This document shows, piece after piece, positions 25,806-35,381 of a DNA stretch of 64,000 nucleotides (positions within the stretch are counted from its first letter, which is position 1; every line of letters begins with the position of its first letter). The notes beneath the pieces were generated by a model. The model worked only from the letters and a program-made list of their open reading frames with translations. It had not been told where the DNA came from and made no database searches. Origin of the DNA: Acidobacteriota bacterium (lineage in GTDB: Bacteria > Acidobacteriota > Terriglobia > UBA7540); the NCBI GenBank assembly GCA_021817045.1, contig JAKAWG010000010.1, forward strand, positions 1 to 64,000. The letters are read 5' to 3'. A program made the translations under genes and the position numbers.

Positions 25806-26606
25806 GTGTTATCCGCCGATCCATCCAATCCTTACATCACCAAGCCCCGCGTCTATGTGGTCGGCCGCCAGGCGCTGGTTCAGGAAGAACTGGCTCGATT
25901 CACGAGCGATGAAGGCCTGACCTTCGCAACAGACACCGCGATCCCAGCGGAAATTTTGAATGAAGTAGCCGGCCGCACCTGTTACATGTCGTTCGGCAAG
26001 GGGCGCAAATCCAACCGGGAATATCTTGAAAATATTCTGAGTTCGAAGCACGGAAGCGTGCTGGAGCACGCCGTTTGGAACTTGCTCATCACAGGAGTGA
26101 GCCGGGCGTTGACGCACGAGCTTGTTCGGCATCGGGCCGGTTTCGGGTACTCGCAACTGTCGCAGCGGTACGTGGATGAGAGCGAGGCGCGATACGTTGT
26201 GCCACCGCTTTACCAGGAAAACGAGGCCCTGCGACATAAGTGGGAGCAAGCCATCGAGTGCGCGCGCCAGGCCTACCAGGAGCTTGCTGCGGCAACCACC
26301 GAGTACGTCCAGCAGAAACACCCGGAGATGCCGGCCCGGGACCGCCGCAAGTGGGCACGGCAGGCTGCGCGCTCCGTCCTGCCCAACGCTTGTGAAACGA
26401 AGATTTTTGTTACCGGGAACGCACGGGCCTGGAGGCATTTCCTCGAGCAGCGTGGCAGCCCGCACGCAGACGCCGAAATTCGCGCGCTTGCCGTGGAGGT
26501 TTGCCGGGCTCTGCGCCGCGAAAGCCCAAACCTCTTCGCCGATACGGAAATCGTCGAAGAGGCGGATGGCCTGCCCGCCGTACGCGTCCTCCACTCGAAG
26601 GTATAA
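25806..26606 (+). CDS. thyX: FAD-dependent thymidylate synthase
   Basis: Makes dTMP from dUMP using methylenetetrahydrofolate, with FADH2 as reductant, in the cytoplasm. The ThyX signature RHRxxxxxxxSxR appears as RHRAGFGYSQLSQRYVDES (near residues 104-122). The C-terminal ARSVLPNACETKIFVTGNARAW block, carrying the dUMP- and FAD-binding Arg/Asn residues, is also typical. The start is a GTG at 25806. Length (266 aa) is normal. It is monocistronic and convergent with the rhomboid gene, 16 bp away. Its presence suggests the organism may lack ThyA. Confidence 0.95.
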   Translation: MLSADPSNPYITKPRVYVVGRQALVQEELARFTSDEGLTFATDTAIPAEILNEVAGRTCYMSFGKGRKSNREYLENILSSKHGSVLEHAVWNLLITGVSRALTHELVRHRAGFGYSQLSQRYVDESEARYVVPPLYQENEALRHKWEQAIECARQAYQELAAATTEYVQQKHPEMPARDRRKWARQAARSVLPNACETKIFVTGNARAWRHFLEQRGSPHADAEIRALAVEVCRALRRESPNLFADTEIVEEADGLPAVRVLHSKV

Positions 26607-26622
26607 CCTACCCTCGGAAAGC

Positions 26623-28044
26623 TTACCGACGCCGCGGATTCGCGGCTTTGCGATACCGCCCCAAGCTTTGCTGAAACGCACGATTTTGCGGGTCGAGCGC
26701 GACCGCTCTCTCTTCCGCTTCCACTGCCTGCTGAGTCTTGCCGTTAGCGTAGAGCGCAGCCGCCAGGGTGTCTAGAATCTCGGGCTGTTTGCCGCCCGTA
26801 AGCACCACTGCGCGCCTCGCGTGCTGCAGGGCGGCAGCAGGCTTGCGATAGCGCGCGTCCGGACACGTGGTGTAAAGCCAGGCAAGGTTGTTTAACGCGA
26901 GCGGCGAGTTGGGAGCGGCCCGCAGGGTTGCTTGGTAATGTTGAATCGCTTCCGGGTAAAGCTTAAGCGCGTCGCAAGTCTCCGCAAGCGCCTCCTGAGT
27001 GTCAGCGTCGCGCGGTGCGCTGCGCGCGACTTCTTTGAGCAGTGCGCGGGCCTTTGTGGAGTCGCCCGCGCGTTCATAAGCCAGTACGAGCTGGATAGAC
27101 GCGACCGGGGCCATGGGCCCAAGGCGCAACGCCCGCTGGAACTCCGCAACGGCTTTCGCGGGTTGGCCGGCAGCCAGGTAGAGCGCGCCCAGTTGCTCGT
27201 CGATTCGAGGGTCTTCAGGCGAGAGGCGGCGCGCTTCCTCCAGCACGGAAATCGCGCGGGCCGTTTGGTGCGCCGCGGCGAGGCGCGCGCTATCCGCGAG
27301 CAGTTGTACTGCTTGGCGGGCCTTGACCGCGTTTTCAGTCGTTGCCCCCATCGCCAAGACCACAAGGATAACCGGCAAGATGACAACTGGTTGCCCAGCG
27401 CGCCTTCCGCCTTGCTCTTTGAGTCTTACGGCGGGGGGAATAAGCCGTGCCAATACAAGCCCCGTGATGAGCCCGCCGAGGTGCGCCCAATTGTCAATGT
27501 GCGGGACAAGCCTGCCGAAAGCCAGATTGGCGATGATGGCCGCCAGTACGCCAATCCCAAACACGCCCTTCCATCGCCTGGGCACCACGTCCGGATGAAA
27601 AATGCCCGTCACCAGCATCGCGCCCGCAATTCCGAAAATGGCTCCGGAGGCGCCGGCGGCGATGTTGGACGACGCTTCCATCGAGAGCAACGAACCGCCC
27701 ATTCCGGAGAGAACGTAGAGCAGCGAAAAACGGCCATAGCCGTAAATCGGCTCCAGCAGAATGCCAAGCAGCAGCAGCCCGGCCATGTTCACGGCTAGGT
27801 GTGGAACACCAATGTGCAGGAACATCGGCATGACGATGCGCCAGATTTGTCCGGCGCGAAAATACGGGCCGAAGGAAGCGCCGAAACTGAGCAGCACAGC
27901 GGCATTTTTGGAGCCGCCGGCAAGCGTCATCAGAATGAATATGAGGATATTCAGGCCGAGAATCGCAAAAGTGGCAATCGGGGGGTAATACGCGTAACCG
28001 GATTTTCCCGGTGGGGCTGGCGCAAATGCTTGCATCAACCTCAT
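26623..28044 (-). CDS. Rhomboid intramembrane serine protease with C-terminal TPR repeats
   Basis: Residues 1-220 form a six-helix rhomboid: the catalytic serine is Ser133 in GASGAIFGIAG, the histidine is His188 in IDNWAHLGG, and the L1-region HIGVPHLAVNM block is present. This dyad cleaves transmembrane substrates within the membrane. Residues about 240-465 hold five or so tetratricopeptide repeats (EEARRLSPEDPRIDEQLGALY, AVAEFQRALRLGP), probably for substrate or partner binding. Rhomboid-TPR fusions are known in acidobacteria and other phyla. AGAGG precedes the ATG by five bases. Monocistronic; substrates unknown. Confidence 0.9.
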   Translation of the reverse strand: MRLMQAFAPAPPGKSGYAYYPPIATFAILGLNILIFILMTLAGGSKNAAVLLSFGASFGPYFRAGQIWRIVMPMFLHIGVPHLAVNMAGLLLLGILLEPIYGYGRFSLLYVLSGMGGSLLSMEASSNIAAGASGAIFGIAGAMLVTGIFHPDVVPRRWKGVFGIGVLAAIIANLAFGRLVPHIDNWAHLGGLITGLVLARLIPPAVRLKEQGGRRAGQPVVILPVILVVLAMGATTENAVKARQAVQLLADSARLAAAHQTARAISVLEEARRLSPEDPRIDEQLGALYLAAGQPAKAVAEFQRALRLGPMAPVASIQLVLAYERAGDSTKARALLKEVARSAPRDADTQEALAETCDALKLYPEAIQHYQATLRAAPNSPLALNNLAWLYTTCPDARYRKPAAALQHARRAVVLTGGKQPEILDTLAAALYANGKTQQAVEAEERAVALDPQNRAFQQSLGRYRKAANPRRR

Positions 28045-28198
28045 CGAAACCTCTTACAGCCGGTCATCTCGTTTCCGGCACGAATCCCTTCCACAGCCCA
28101 CGCTTAAAGCGCGCATTTCACTTGTGAAATGGGCAGGACACCATTATGCGCTGTTACAAAAGGGCGAAGGAAGGGCTTTCCACGTCGCGAGCGCCGCA

Positions 28199-30382
28199 CT
28201 ACTTGATTGGCAGCCTGGAAGCATCAATGATCTTAATGAGCCTGACAGAGTGAGGAGGCTGATGGGCGACGACAAGAGTGCCGGCTCGAAGTGTGATTGG
28301 CCTTTCTGGGTGGAGCACATCAACCACTTTATAGGAAGGTCCCCGCGGCAGCCCCAAATCAGCGAGTCGCAGGACATGCGTGCGAGGCACTTCGGTCCAG
28401 TTAAAGACGGCCAACATCGACTGCCGCACGTCTTCTCGCAAAAAGTATTCGCTCGGCATTTCGTCCTGGTAGGAGAAGCTCATCAAATCCACGGGCAGGG
28501 CGGCGCACCCCAGATTGACCATCTGTAAGAGGTCCCTATTCTTGACCAATGCCAGGCGTTCGGGACTTTTTGCGAGCGTGGGTAAGTCGTCGCCGATCTC
28601 GAACATCCCGCCGGCCACCGCGGCGAGCACGATTTGAACCTCAGCTTCATCCAGGGTGAACTGGCTTTTCCGCTTGTGCGGCGCTTGCTCACGCGCCACT
28701 TCGGCAGAGAGATTGAAAGCATCGGGATCGCTGACGTAGAAATTGCGGTTCATGTAGAATCGCGCCGCAATATTCGGATCCGCGTGCCTGCTGGCTTCAA
28801 ACGAATGAGCGGTATCCGGCGCGATCCGCCCTTCATTGACCAAACCCACGGGGTTGAGCATGGGGCTGCCGTCCTTATCCAGCAGCACGCGGTCGCCCAC
28901 AGCCCGACGAATGATCTTCAGCCCGATGCGCTGCGCTTCGAGAGCCGTCGTGTGGGGACGATAGGAATACCCTTCAATGGCCGAAGAATCCATGAAGTCG
29001 AGCTTGATGTAGCGAACGCCCCATTGCCGAGTAAGAATCCGATAGGTCTTGCGAAGATACCGCTGAGCGCCGGGATTTGTCGTGTCAAGAACGTAGAGCG
29101 ACGCGTGGTGGCTTCGAATATATCCGATCTGGATAGGCCGGCCCTGCCCATCGTGCACCAGCCAGTCCTCGTGATGGTTGTAGACCCAAGCGCGCTGGGA
29201 TACTTCGAAGGGAGCTGTCCAGACACCGAGGACCAGGCCCAAGCGGGTGATCGCGTGGCCGATCTTACGCATCCCTTCGGGGAACTGTGCCGTATTGGTG
29301 GTTGTATATTCGCCGCGCGCGTAATCATACCCCTCATCGATGTGAAAATAGTCATAACCCAAAGGCGCGAGATAGCGAGCCAGCCACCGGGCGTTGATTA
29401 GCACCTCTTTTTGATTGATGCGGTCGTAAAAGGCCGTCCAGCTCCACCAGCCTTTGGGAGCCGGGCTCGAAACGAGGGCGTCGTGCAAGCGCCGGACGGC
29501 TTTCCCATAGGCTTCGAGCTGCGCGTGATAGTGCTCGCCCGCTGCGAACATGACGAGCTCAGACCGCAACGCTTTGCCCGGACTGAGAGGCAAACTCAGC
29601 TCAACTTGTTGTTGTCTGGGAATCGCGTCTCTTTGAAGCACGGCTTCGGTTGTGCCTGTAGAATCCACCGTGAATGACCCGATCGTGGGGGAGCCCATGG
29701 GAGGCTGCAGGGCTTGCAAGTGCATTACCGTAAGGAAGCGGCTTTCCGTGAGCGCGGCGAGCAGCAGGCTCTGTTTGCTTCTGAGGTTGTAAATCAGCCC
29801 ATCCCTCACGCCGAAATACATTCCTTTCGGTGCCTGATCAAGGCCGCCAATCCTGATCGTTGGGTCCTCGCTGTAGCTTTCGAACATTATCCGGTCCGCG
29901 CCTTCCGGCGCTCCGAGGTTAACCCGTGGGTAGCTAGTGGCATCGACCAGGCGGATGGCCTGGACCGAAACAGCATGAAGGGTACGATTGGCCACCGCGA
30001 CCTGGATCGTTCCATAGGGAAGCTGGCTGTATAAACGGAGGATACAAACCAGATCCGGCTCGGAAGCGAGGCCGGTAAACGTAACTGTGGCCTGCGCTCC
30101 ATCACCCAGAGAATCTTGAAAGGCGCTCTGCGCCAGTCGATGCGTTGGGTAATCGCTCGACCGTACCCACCGGCGATTGACCTCCGCGCCGACGCGCGCT
30201 ACGAGGACCGGCGATTTCAAGCCCTCTGCATATATTTCGTACGATCCGGTCTGGGAGCTCACGCCTACCGATAGGCGAGAATTATGAAGCAGGATGGCGG
30301 CCCGCGAACAAGAAGGAATCACCCAGCCGAAGACGAGCAGCACAAAGAACGAATTAAAGATAGCCCGGACGAGTTTGGTCAT
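28199..30382 (-). CDS. Secreted alpha-galactosidase-like glycoside hydrolase (clan GH-D, GH36/27-like)
   Basis: A signal peptide (LVRAIFNSFFVLLVFGWVIP) starts at the ATG at 30382. This start was preferred over a longer frame that would run into gcvPB. Residues about 30-300 are a beta-supersandwich domain; from about 310 a TIM barrel begins (GWWSWTAFYDRINQKEVL, YFHIDEGYD). The nucleophile motif is YIKLDFMDSS with Asp462. A later SDPDAFNL matches the Asp acid/base region of clan GH-D. A C-terminal beta-domain closes the protein. Likely releases alpha-galactosyl or related residues from plant or microbial glycans outside the cytoplasm. It lies about 100 bp downstream of gcvPB on the same strand, but no functional tie is evident. 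Confidence 0.85.
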   Translation of the reverse strand: MTKLVRAIFNSFFVLLVFGWVIPSCSRAAILLHNSRLSVGVSSQTGSYEIYAEGLKSPVLVARVGAEVNRRWVRSSDYPTHRLAQSAFQDSLGDGAQATVTFTGLASEPDLVCILRLYSQLPYGTIQVAVANRTLHAVSVQAIRLVDATSYPRVNLGAPEGADRIMFESYSEDPTIRIGGLDQAPKGMYFGVRDGLIYNLRSKQSLLLAALTESRFLTVMHLQALQPPMGSPTIGSFTVDSTGTTEAVLQRDAIPRQQQVELSLPLSPGKALRSELVMFAAGEHYHAQLEAYGKAVRRLHDALVSSPAPKGWWSWTAFYDRINQKEVLINARWLARYLAPLGYDYFHIDEGYDYARGEYTTTNTAQFPEGMRKIGHAITRLGLVLGVWTAPFEVSQRAWVYNHHEDWLVHDGQGRPIQIGYIRSHHASLYVLDTTNPGAQRYLRKTYRILTRQWGVRYIKLDFMDSSAIEGYSYRPHTTALEAQRIGLKIIRRAVGDRVLLDKDGSPMLNPVGLVNEGRIAPDTAHSFEASRHADPNIAARFYMNRNFYVSDPDAFNLSAEVAREQAPHKRKSQFTLDEAEVQIVLAAVAGGMFEIGDDLPTLAKSPERLALVKNRDLLQMVNLGCAALPVDLMSFSYQDEMPSEYFLREDVRQSMLAVFNWTEVPRTHVLRLADLGLPRGPSYKVVDVLHPERPITLRAGTLVVAHQPPHSVRLIKIIDASRLPIK

Positions 30383-30485
30383 TGCCACACTCCGCGGTTC
30401 TACACCTCTCTTGGACTCGTCTGGAAAAGTAGACAGCGGGTGAAGAACTTGAGCCGAGTGAAATCTTCCTGGGCCTCCGGCCGGC

Positions 30486-31988
30486 TCACTCGGTTTCGGC
30501 CGTTGGTTGCCAGCGCAGCACCGGCTTTCGTGCCGCTGTAACCTCGTCCAGGCGGCGCACGCGCGTGGTATGGGGCGCGGTAAGCGCAACGTTGGGGTCA
30601 TCTTCCACTTCCCGAGCGATCGCCAGCATTGCCTCGACGAAACGGTCGAGTTCCTCCTTGCTCGCGCTCTCGGTAGGCTCGATCATCAGTGCGCCCTGCA
30701 CGACGAGAGGGAACGAGACCGTGTAGGGATGAAATCCGTAATCGATGAGGCGCTTGGCGATGTCTCCCGTGCGCACACCGCGCGCCGCCTGACGCCGGTC
30801 GGAGAAAACGCATTCGTGCATCGCCGGGGCATCATAGGCAAGCTCGTAAGCCTGCTTCAAGCCATGAAGCAAGTAATTCGCGTTCAGGACAGCGTCTTCG
30901 GTGGCTTGCCGCAGCCCTTCGGGGCCATAAGCCAGAATGTAAGCCAAAGCCCGTACCGCCATGCCGAAATTGCCGTAAAAGGCGCGCACGCGGCCGACGC
31001 TCTTGGGACAGTTGTAATTGAGCTTCCAGGAACCGTCGATGGCCTGTTCGATCACTGGAGCGGGCAGGTACGGTTCAAGCGCCGCCTTTACGGCTACCGG
31101 CCCGGAGCCTGGTCCTCCGCCGCCGTGCGGGGTGGAAAACGTCTTGTGCAGGTTCAAGTGCATGACGTCTACGCCGAACTCGCCCGGCCGCGCCACGCCG
31201 ACGAGCGCGTTCATATTGGCTCCATCCATGTAAACCAGGCCGCCCTTGGCGTGAACGATGCGGCAGATTTCCTCGATCTGTTCCTCAAAAATCCCCAGGG
31301 TGTTCGGGTTCGTCAGCATCAGCGCGGCCACTTCTTCGTTCGCGGCACTTTCGAGTGCCGCCAGGTCGATGCAGCCGCGCGCATTCGACTTGAGATTGCG
31401 TACATGGTATCCGGCAAAGGTGACGCTAGCCGGATTGGTGCCGTGCGCGGAATCGGGGATCAGGACGGTCCCGCGCCGCTCTCCGCGATCGTCAAGCGCG
31501 GCGCGAATCATCAGCAATCCGGTGAGCTCGCCCTGCGCGCCGGCGGCGGGCTGCAGCGAAACCGCATCCATGCCGGTGATTTCCTTCAGGCACCGCGCTG
31601 TTTCGCCGAGAATGCGCAGGCAGCCCTGCACCAGCGGTTCCGGAGCATAAGGATGATCCGTCGCCATACCCTCCATTCTTGCCACGACTTCGTTGATGCG
31701 CGGATTGTACTTCATCGTACACGAGCCAAGCGGATAGAGGCCGGTATCGATGCCGTAATTCCAAGTGGAGAGGCGCGTGAAATGGCGAATGACTTCGAGC
31801 TCGGAAACTTCCGGGAAACCTTCGATCTCAGGCCGCACGTAATCCCCACCCACGGCCTCGACAGCCGAGATCGCCGGGACGTCCAGCGGCGGAAGTTCCG
31901 CTCCGGTTTTTCCCGGGCCCGAACGGTCAAAGATCAGCTCTTCATCGAGAGTTACGTGCGGGCGTGCACCAGGAATAGCTTCATTCAT
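30486..31988 (-). CDS. gcvPB: Glycine dehydrogenase (decarboxylating) subunit 2, P-protein beta half
   Basis: With subunit 1 it forms the PLP-dependent P-protein of the glycine cleavage complex, decarboxylating glycine and loading aminomethyl onto H-protein. The PLP lysine is Lys282 in LNLHKTFSTPHGGGGPG. Other family blocks: YPLGSCTMKYNPRINE near residue 85, SLQPAAGAQGE, and YMDGANMNALVG. The protein of 500 residues matches the two-subunit form, with the partner gcvPA just upstream (95-bp gap). It is the last gene of gcvT-gcvH-gcvPA-gcvPB on the minus strand. Confidence 0.95.
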   Translation of the reverse strand: MNEAIPGARPHVTLDEELIFDRSGPGKTGAELPPLDVPAISAVEAVGGDYVRPEIEGFPEVSELEVIRHFTRLSTWNYGIDTGLYPLGSCTMKYNPRINEVVARMEGMATDHPYAPEPLVQGCLRILGETARCLKEITGMDAVSLQPAAGAQGELTGLLMIRAALDDRGERRGTVLIPDSAHGTNPASVTFAGYHVRNLKSNARGCIDLAALESAANEEVAALMLTNPNTLGIFEEQIEEICRIVHAKGGLVYMDGANMNALVGVARPGEFGVDVMHLNLHKTFSTPHGGGGPGSGPVAVKAALEPYLPAPVIEQAIDGSWKLNYNCPKSVGRVRAFYGNFGMAVRALAYILAYGPEGLRQATEDAVLNANYLLHGLKQAYELAYDAPAMHECVFSDRRQAARGVRTGDIAKRLIDYGFHPYTVSFPLVVQGALMIEPTESASKEELDRFVEAMLAIAREVEDDPNVALTAPHTTRVRRLDEVTAARKPVLRWQPTAETE

Positions 31989-32083
31989 GGAATCTTAGGA
32001 ATAACTCCCAAACCTTGAATTTCAGACTACCGGTGTCCTTTGTCGATTGTTCGTTTCAGGCGACGCATGACAAAAGATACATC

Positions 32084-33484
32084 TCACCCCCTCGTGCCTT
32101 TCCCCGCCGGCGCTGCCCGAAGGTCCGCTTCGCCCATTACAGTCTCCCGCCGGCCGAGGCGTCGATAAACCTTCGCCATACGATCAATGGCTTGCCGGCT
32201 TGCGGTCTCGGTGACACAGACGAGGAGGTGATCCTGAAGTTCCGGATAAAAGCGTTCGAGCGCGACGCCGCCGAGGATCTTTTCTTCTTCGAGCGCGGCA
32301 AGCACTTTGCGCGCATCGCCCGGAGTTCTGATGACGAATTCATTGAAAAAAGGAGCGGGAAAAGGCAGTTCAGCGCCCGAAACCGAAGCGAGTTGTTGGG
32401 CGGCGTAGTGCGCCTTAGCGAGATTGTGCTCGGCGAGGCGGCGCAGGCCCTGTTTGCCCAGCAGGCAAAGATAAATGGTGGCCGCCAGCGCGCACAAGGA
32501 CTGGCTGGTGCAGATGTTTGAAGTGGCTTTTTCGCGGCGGATGAATTGTTCGCGAGTCACGAGAGTCAGCACGAAGCCTCTTCGGCCGTCTGCGTCTTTT
32601 GTCTGGCCCACGAGCCGCCCCGGCATCTGCCGCACGAATTTTTCGTGCGTAGCCAGGAAGCCCGCATATGGCCCCCCAAAGGCCACCGGGACGCCGAACG
32701 ATTGTGCCTCGCCGCTCACGATGTCGGCCTCGCGCGGCGGCCGGAGGAGCGCGAGAGCGAGAGGCTCCGCAACAGCCACGATGAGCAGCGCGCCGCGGTT
32801 GTGCGCAACCTGGCTGATTTCCGGAATTCGCTCGATGGCTCCGAAGAAATTCGGCGACTGAACGACAACGGCGGCCGTCTTGTCATCAATCGCAGCTTCC
32901 AGCCGTTGCAAATCGACCTGCCCCGAGTGGGCGCAGGCAATTTCCTCCAAAGCAACTCCGAGGTTACGGGAGTACGTCCGGCAGACTTCGCGGTATTCCG
33001 GGTGCAAGGTCCGGGCAAGCACGACGCGCTCCCGGCGCGTGACCCGTAGGGCTATCAGCACCGCTTCATTGGTGGCCGTCGAGCCGTCGTAAAGCGAAGA
33101 ATTCGCAACCTCCATCCCGGTGAGCTGGGCGATGAGCGTCTGAAACTCGAACATCGCCTGCAAGGTGCCCTGCGAAATTTCCGCCTGGTAGGGAGTGTAG
33201 GCGGTGAAGAATTCGCCCCGCGAAAGCAACATATCGATCGCGGCGGGGCGATAGTGCGAGTAGGCGCCCGCGCCGAGAAATGAGGTATAGTCCTTCGAAC
33301 TTTGGCTTGCGGCCTGACGGAAGAAATCAAGAATCTCAGACTCGGAAAGAGGACCGGGCGTCTGCAAGGGAGCGTTCAGCCGGAGCGCGGCTGGAATCTG
33401 GGCGAATAACTCCTCCCCAGATCTAAGGCCGATGGCCTCGCACATCCGCGCCCGGTCCGCCGCAGAGTTGGGGAGATAGCGCAT
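32084..33484 (-). CDS. gcvPA: Glycine dehydrogenase (decarboxylating) subunit 1, P-protein alpha half
   Basis: The catalytically inactive-looking partner half of the split P-protein. It begins MRYLPNSAADRARM, as the family does, and contains FLGAGAYSHYRPAAID, TAYTPYQAEISQGTLQAMFEFQT and a GGPYAGFLATHEKFVRQMPG region typical of GcvPA. Length is 466 aa (family about 440-450), with a C-terminal extension of mostly charged residues. Its ATG shares one base with the gcvH stop (TGATG), so translation is coupled. Cytoplasmic; works only with gcvPB. Confidence 0.95.
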   Translation of the reverse strand: MRYLPNSAADRARMCEAIGLRSGEELFAQIPAALRLNAPLQTPGPLSESEILDFFRQAASQSSKDYTSFLGAGAYSHYRPAAIDMLLSRGEFFTAYTPYQAEISQGTLQAMFEFQTLIAQLTGMEVANSSLYDGSTATNEAVLIALRVTRRERVVLARTLHPEYREVCRTYSRNLGVALEEIACAHSGQVDLQRLEAAIDDKTAAVVVQSPNFFGAIERIPEISQVAHNRGALLIVAVAEPLALALLRPPREADIVSGEAQSFGVPVAFGGPYAGFLATHEKFVRQMPGRLVGQTKDADGRRGFVLTLVTREQFIRREKATSNICTSQSLCALAATIYLCLLGKQGLRRLAEHNLAKAHYAAQQLASVSGAELPFPAPFFNEFVIRTPGDARKVLAALEEEKILGGVALERFYPELQDHLLVCVTETASRQAIDRMAKVYRRLGRRETVMGEADLRAAPAGKGTRG

Positions 33485-33873
33485 CAGTGGCCGCCTTCTC
33501 CTTTGAGGTACTTCTCGTATTCCTCCGTGGTCATCAGCCCTTCGGTTTCGTTTCGATCCCTGACCCGCAATTGAACCAGCCAGCCTTCCCCGTGAGGGTC
33601 CGTATTGACGATCTCGGGAGCGCTTTGGACCTTGGGATTGAGAGAAATCACTTCGCCTGTAAGCGGCGCAAACACGTCCGCTACCGCCTTCACCGATTCA
33701 ACCGTCCCTAGCGATTCTTTTGCTGCCACATGAGTTCCCACTGCGGGCAGGTCAACAAAAACGATGTCTCCCAGCTCCTTTTGGGCATGATCGGTGATGC
33801 CCACCGTGGCCGTGTTGCCGTCCACCCGAACCCATTCGTGGTCACGCGTATAAAGGAACTCTTCAGGGTACAT
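33484..33873 (-). CDS. gcvH: Glycine cleavage system H-protein
   Basis: Carries the aminomethyl group from P- to T-protein on lipoyl-lysine. The lipoylation site is Lys62 within GTVESVKAVADVFAP, the standard ESVKA context. The flanking DHAQKELGDIVFVDLPAVG and GEVISLNPKV blocks are complete, as is the C-terminal EEYEKYLKGE tail. 129 residues is the normal size. It is followed without a gap by gcvPA and preceded by gcvT, with a palindromic repeat between at 33896-33947. Confidence 0.96.
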   Translation of the reverse strand: MYPEEFLYTRDHEWVRVDGNTATVGITDHAQKELGDIVFVDLPAVGTHVAAKESLGTVESVKAVADVFAPLTGEVISLNPKVQSAPEIVNTDPHGEGWLVQLRVRDRNETEGLMTTEEYEKYLKGEGGH

Positions 33874-33895
33874 AACTGCCCTTAACCTCCGCCTT

Positions 33896-33947
33896 GTAAC
33901 GGCGGTCTGTGACCGCCGGCCTTCCGCCGCTCATAGAGCGCCGCTAC
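33896..33947. repeat. Palindromic repeat between gcvT and gcvH
   Basis: GTAACGGCGGTCTGTGACCG at one end and GAGCGCCGCTAC at the other, with a GGCGGTC/GACCGCC inner stem. It belongs to the loose GTAGCG/CGCTAC family. Within the operon it may change the gcvT:gcvH ratio. Confidence 0.55.
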
Positions 33948-33996
33948 AGAAAATCGTGTCACCTATATTTTGTGATCCTCGTGGAGGATTCGTAAC

Positions 33997-35154
33997 TCAT
34001 CGCTTCTGTGTCTTCGCGTCTTTGTCGTGATCATTCTTCGCTCGCCGGTAAAACGGCAAAGTCGTCTGCCGCGCGCCGGCCAGCTTGCCCCGAATCTCAA
34101 TTTGCATTTCCTGCCCGGGCGCAGCTTGCTCAGGCGGAATGTAAGCTAGCCCGATGCTCTTCTTGAGGTACGGCGCGAACGAGCCGCTCGACACCCGCCC
34201 GCAGAGCTTTCCGTTAATCCGGACGGGGTAGCCATCACGGGCGATCCCCCGCTCGATCATTTCAAAACCCACCAGCTTCTTGCGAACGCCTTTCTGCTTC
34301 TGTTCGGCGAGCGACGCTTTGCCGATGAACTCGCCTTTATCCAGCTTCGAGATCCAGCCGAGATTCGCTTCGAGCAGCGTGGTTTCCTCGTCCAGTTCAT
34401 TGCCATATAGCGGGTACGCCGCTTCGAGCCGGAGCGTATTGCGCGCGCCAAGTCCGGCAGGAATCAGGCCGTGCGGCCGGCCAGCTTCCAAAAGCCCATT
34501 CCATACCGTCAGCGATTCGGCGGGAGGAAAGTAGAACTCAAAGCCATCCTCGCCCGAGTATCCGGTTCGCGCCAGGAGCCCGTCCACTCCGCAGCAGCTT
34601 GCCGCGCGGCACCAATAGGTTTTGAGGGTAGCGGGGTCCGGAGCGGTTACCTGCGCAAGAATCACGACAGCCGCCGGACCTTGAAGAGCAAGCTGCGAAT
34701 ACCCTTCTGAAACGTCGCGAATTTCCACGTCAGAGGTGGCCGGGAACGGGTTGTTGGCCAGAACGTATTCGTAATCCTTTTGCGTATTGGCGGCATTGAC
34801 GCAGATGAAAAAACGATCTTCGCCCAGGCGATGGATCACGCAGTCGTCCACAGCGCTGCCCTGCGGATACATGAGGGCCGAATACTGCGCCTGATTCAGG
34901 GCAAGGCGCGCCACGTCATTGCAGGTGAGGTGCTGCAAGGCCGCGAGCGCCTTCGGCCCTCGCGCTTCAATTTCGCCCATGTGACTCACGTCAAACAACC
35001 CGGCGCGCGTACGGACAGCCAGATGTTCCTCAACAATTCCGGTATATTCCACCGGCATTGCCCAGCCGGCAAAATTCACCATGCGCGCTCCCGCCTGCCG
35101 GTGCGCGTCAAACAGAGCTGTTCGCTTGAGCGTGATTTCCGCCGGGGTGGCCAA
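33997..35154 (-). CDS. gcvT: Aminomethyltransferase, glycine cleavage T-protein
   Basis: Transfers methylene from the H-protein intermediate to tetrahydrofolate, releasing ammonia. Family blocks are [46 protein letters not shown] and [17 protein letters not shown]. The open frame extends far upstream to 35529, but those residues are Arg/Cys-rich and unlike the family, and they would overlap the divergent permease gene. I place the start at the TTG at 35154, which has GGGAG about five bases ahead and gives 385 residues. The last dozen residues ([12 protein letters not shown]) are encoded by a dispersed repeat, so the natural C-terminus has probably been altered. First gene of the gcv operon. 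Confidence 0.88.
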   Translation of the reverse strand: MATPAEITLKRTALFDAHRQAGARMVNFAGWAMPVEYTGIVEEHLAVRTRAGLFDVSHMGEIEARGPKALAALQHLTCNDVARLALNQAQYSALMYPQGSAVDDCVIHRLGEDRFFICVNAANTQKDYEYVLANNPFPATSDVEIRDVSEGYSQLALQGPAAVVILAQVTAPDPATLKTYWCRAASCCGVDGLLARTGYSGEDGFEFYFPPAESLTVWNGLLEAGRPHGLIPAGLGARNTLRLEAAYPLYGNELDEETTLLEANLGWISKLDKGEFIGKASLAEQKQKGVRKKLVGFEMIERGIARDGYPVRINGKLCGRVSSGSFAPYLKKSIGLAYIPPEQAAPGQEMQIEIRGKLAGARQTTLPFYRRAKNDHDKDAKTQKR

Positions 35155-35381
35155 AGAAACTCCCAGATTTGAGAACCCCGGCTGAGTGCGCTGCCTTAGA
35201 TGCCAAGGTCCTTCGCCGGAGCTAGGCACGATGTAAACGCGAAGGCCGCGAACGCGCCGCCCACGGCAAACGTAACACACGCCGCGCGAGAGGGTCAAGG
35301 CGCGGGCTCGTAAGTGGAGCTCAATATTGACCCAGACGGCGCCTTTCGTGTACCGTCTATTCTCCAAGCGAGACACGAAAA
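35155..35381. other. Divergent intergenic region between gcvT and permease
   Basis: GC-rich 227-bp stretch that must carry promoters for both directions. I looked for the paired glycine-riboswitch core ahead of gcvT and did not find it. Nothing else is recognised. Confidence 0.35.

Noticed and set aside
30507..32018. A 503-codon plus-strand frame
   Set aside because: Antisense to gcvPB, whose PLP motif and operon context are unambiguous.
35155..35381. Glycine riboswitch ahead of gcvT
   Set aside because: I searched the minus strand for the paired conserved cores and found no convincing match.
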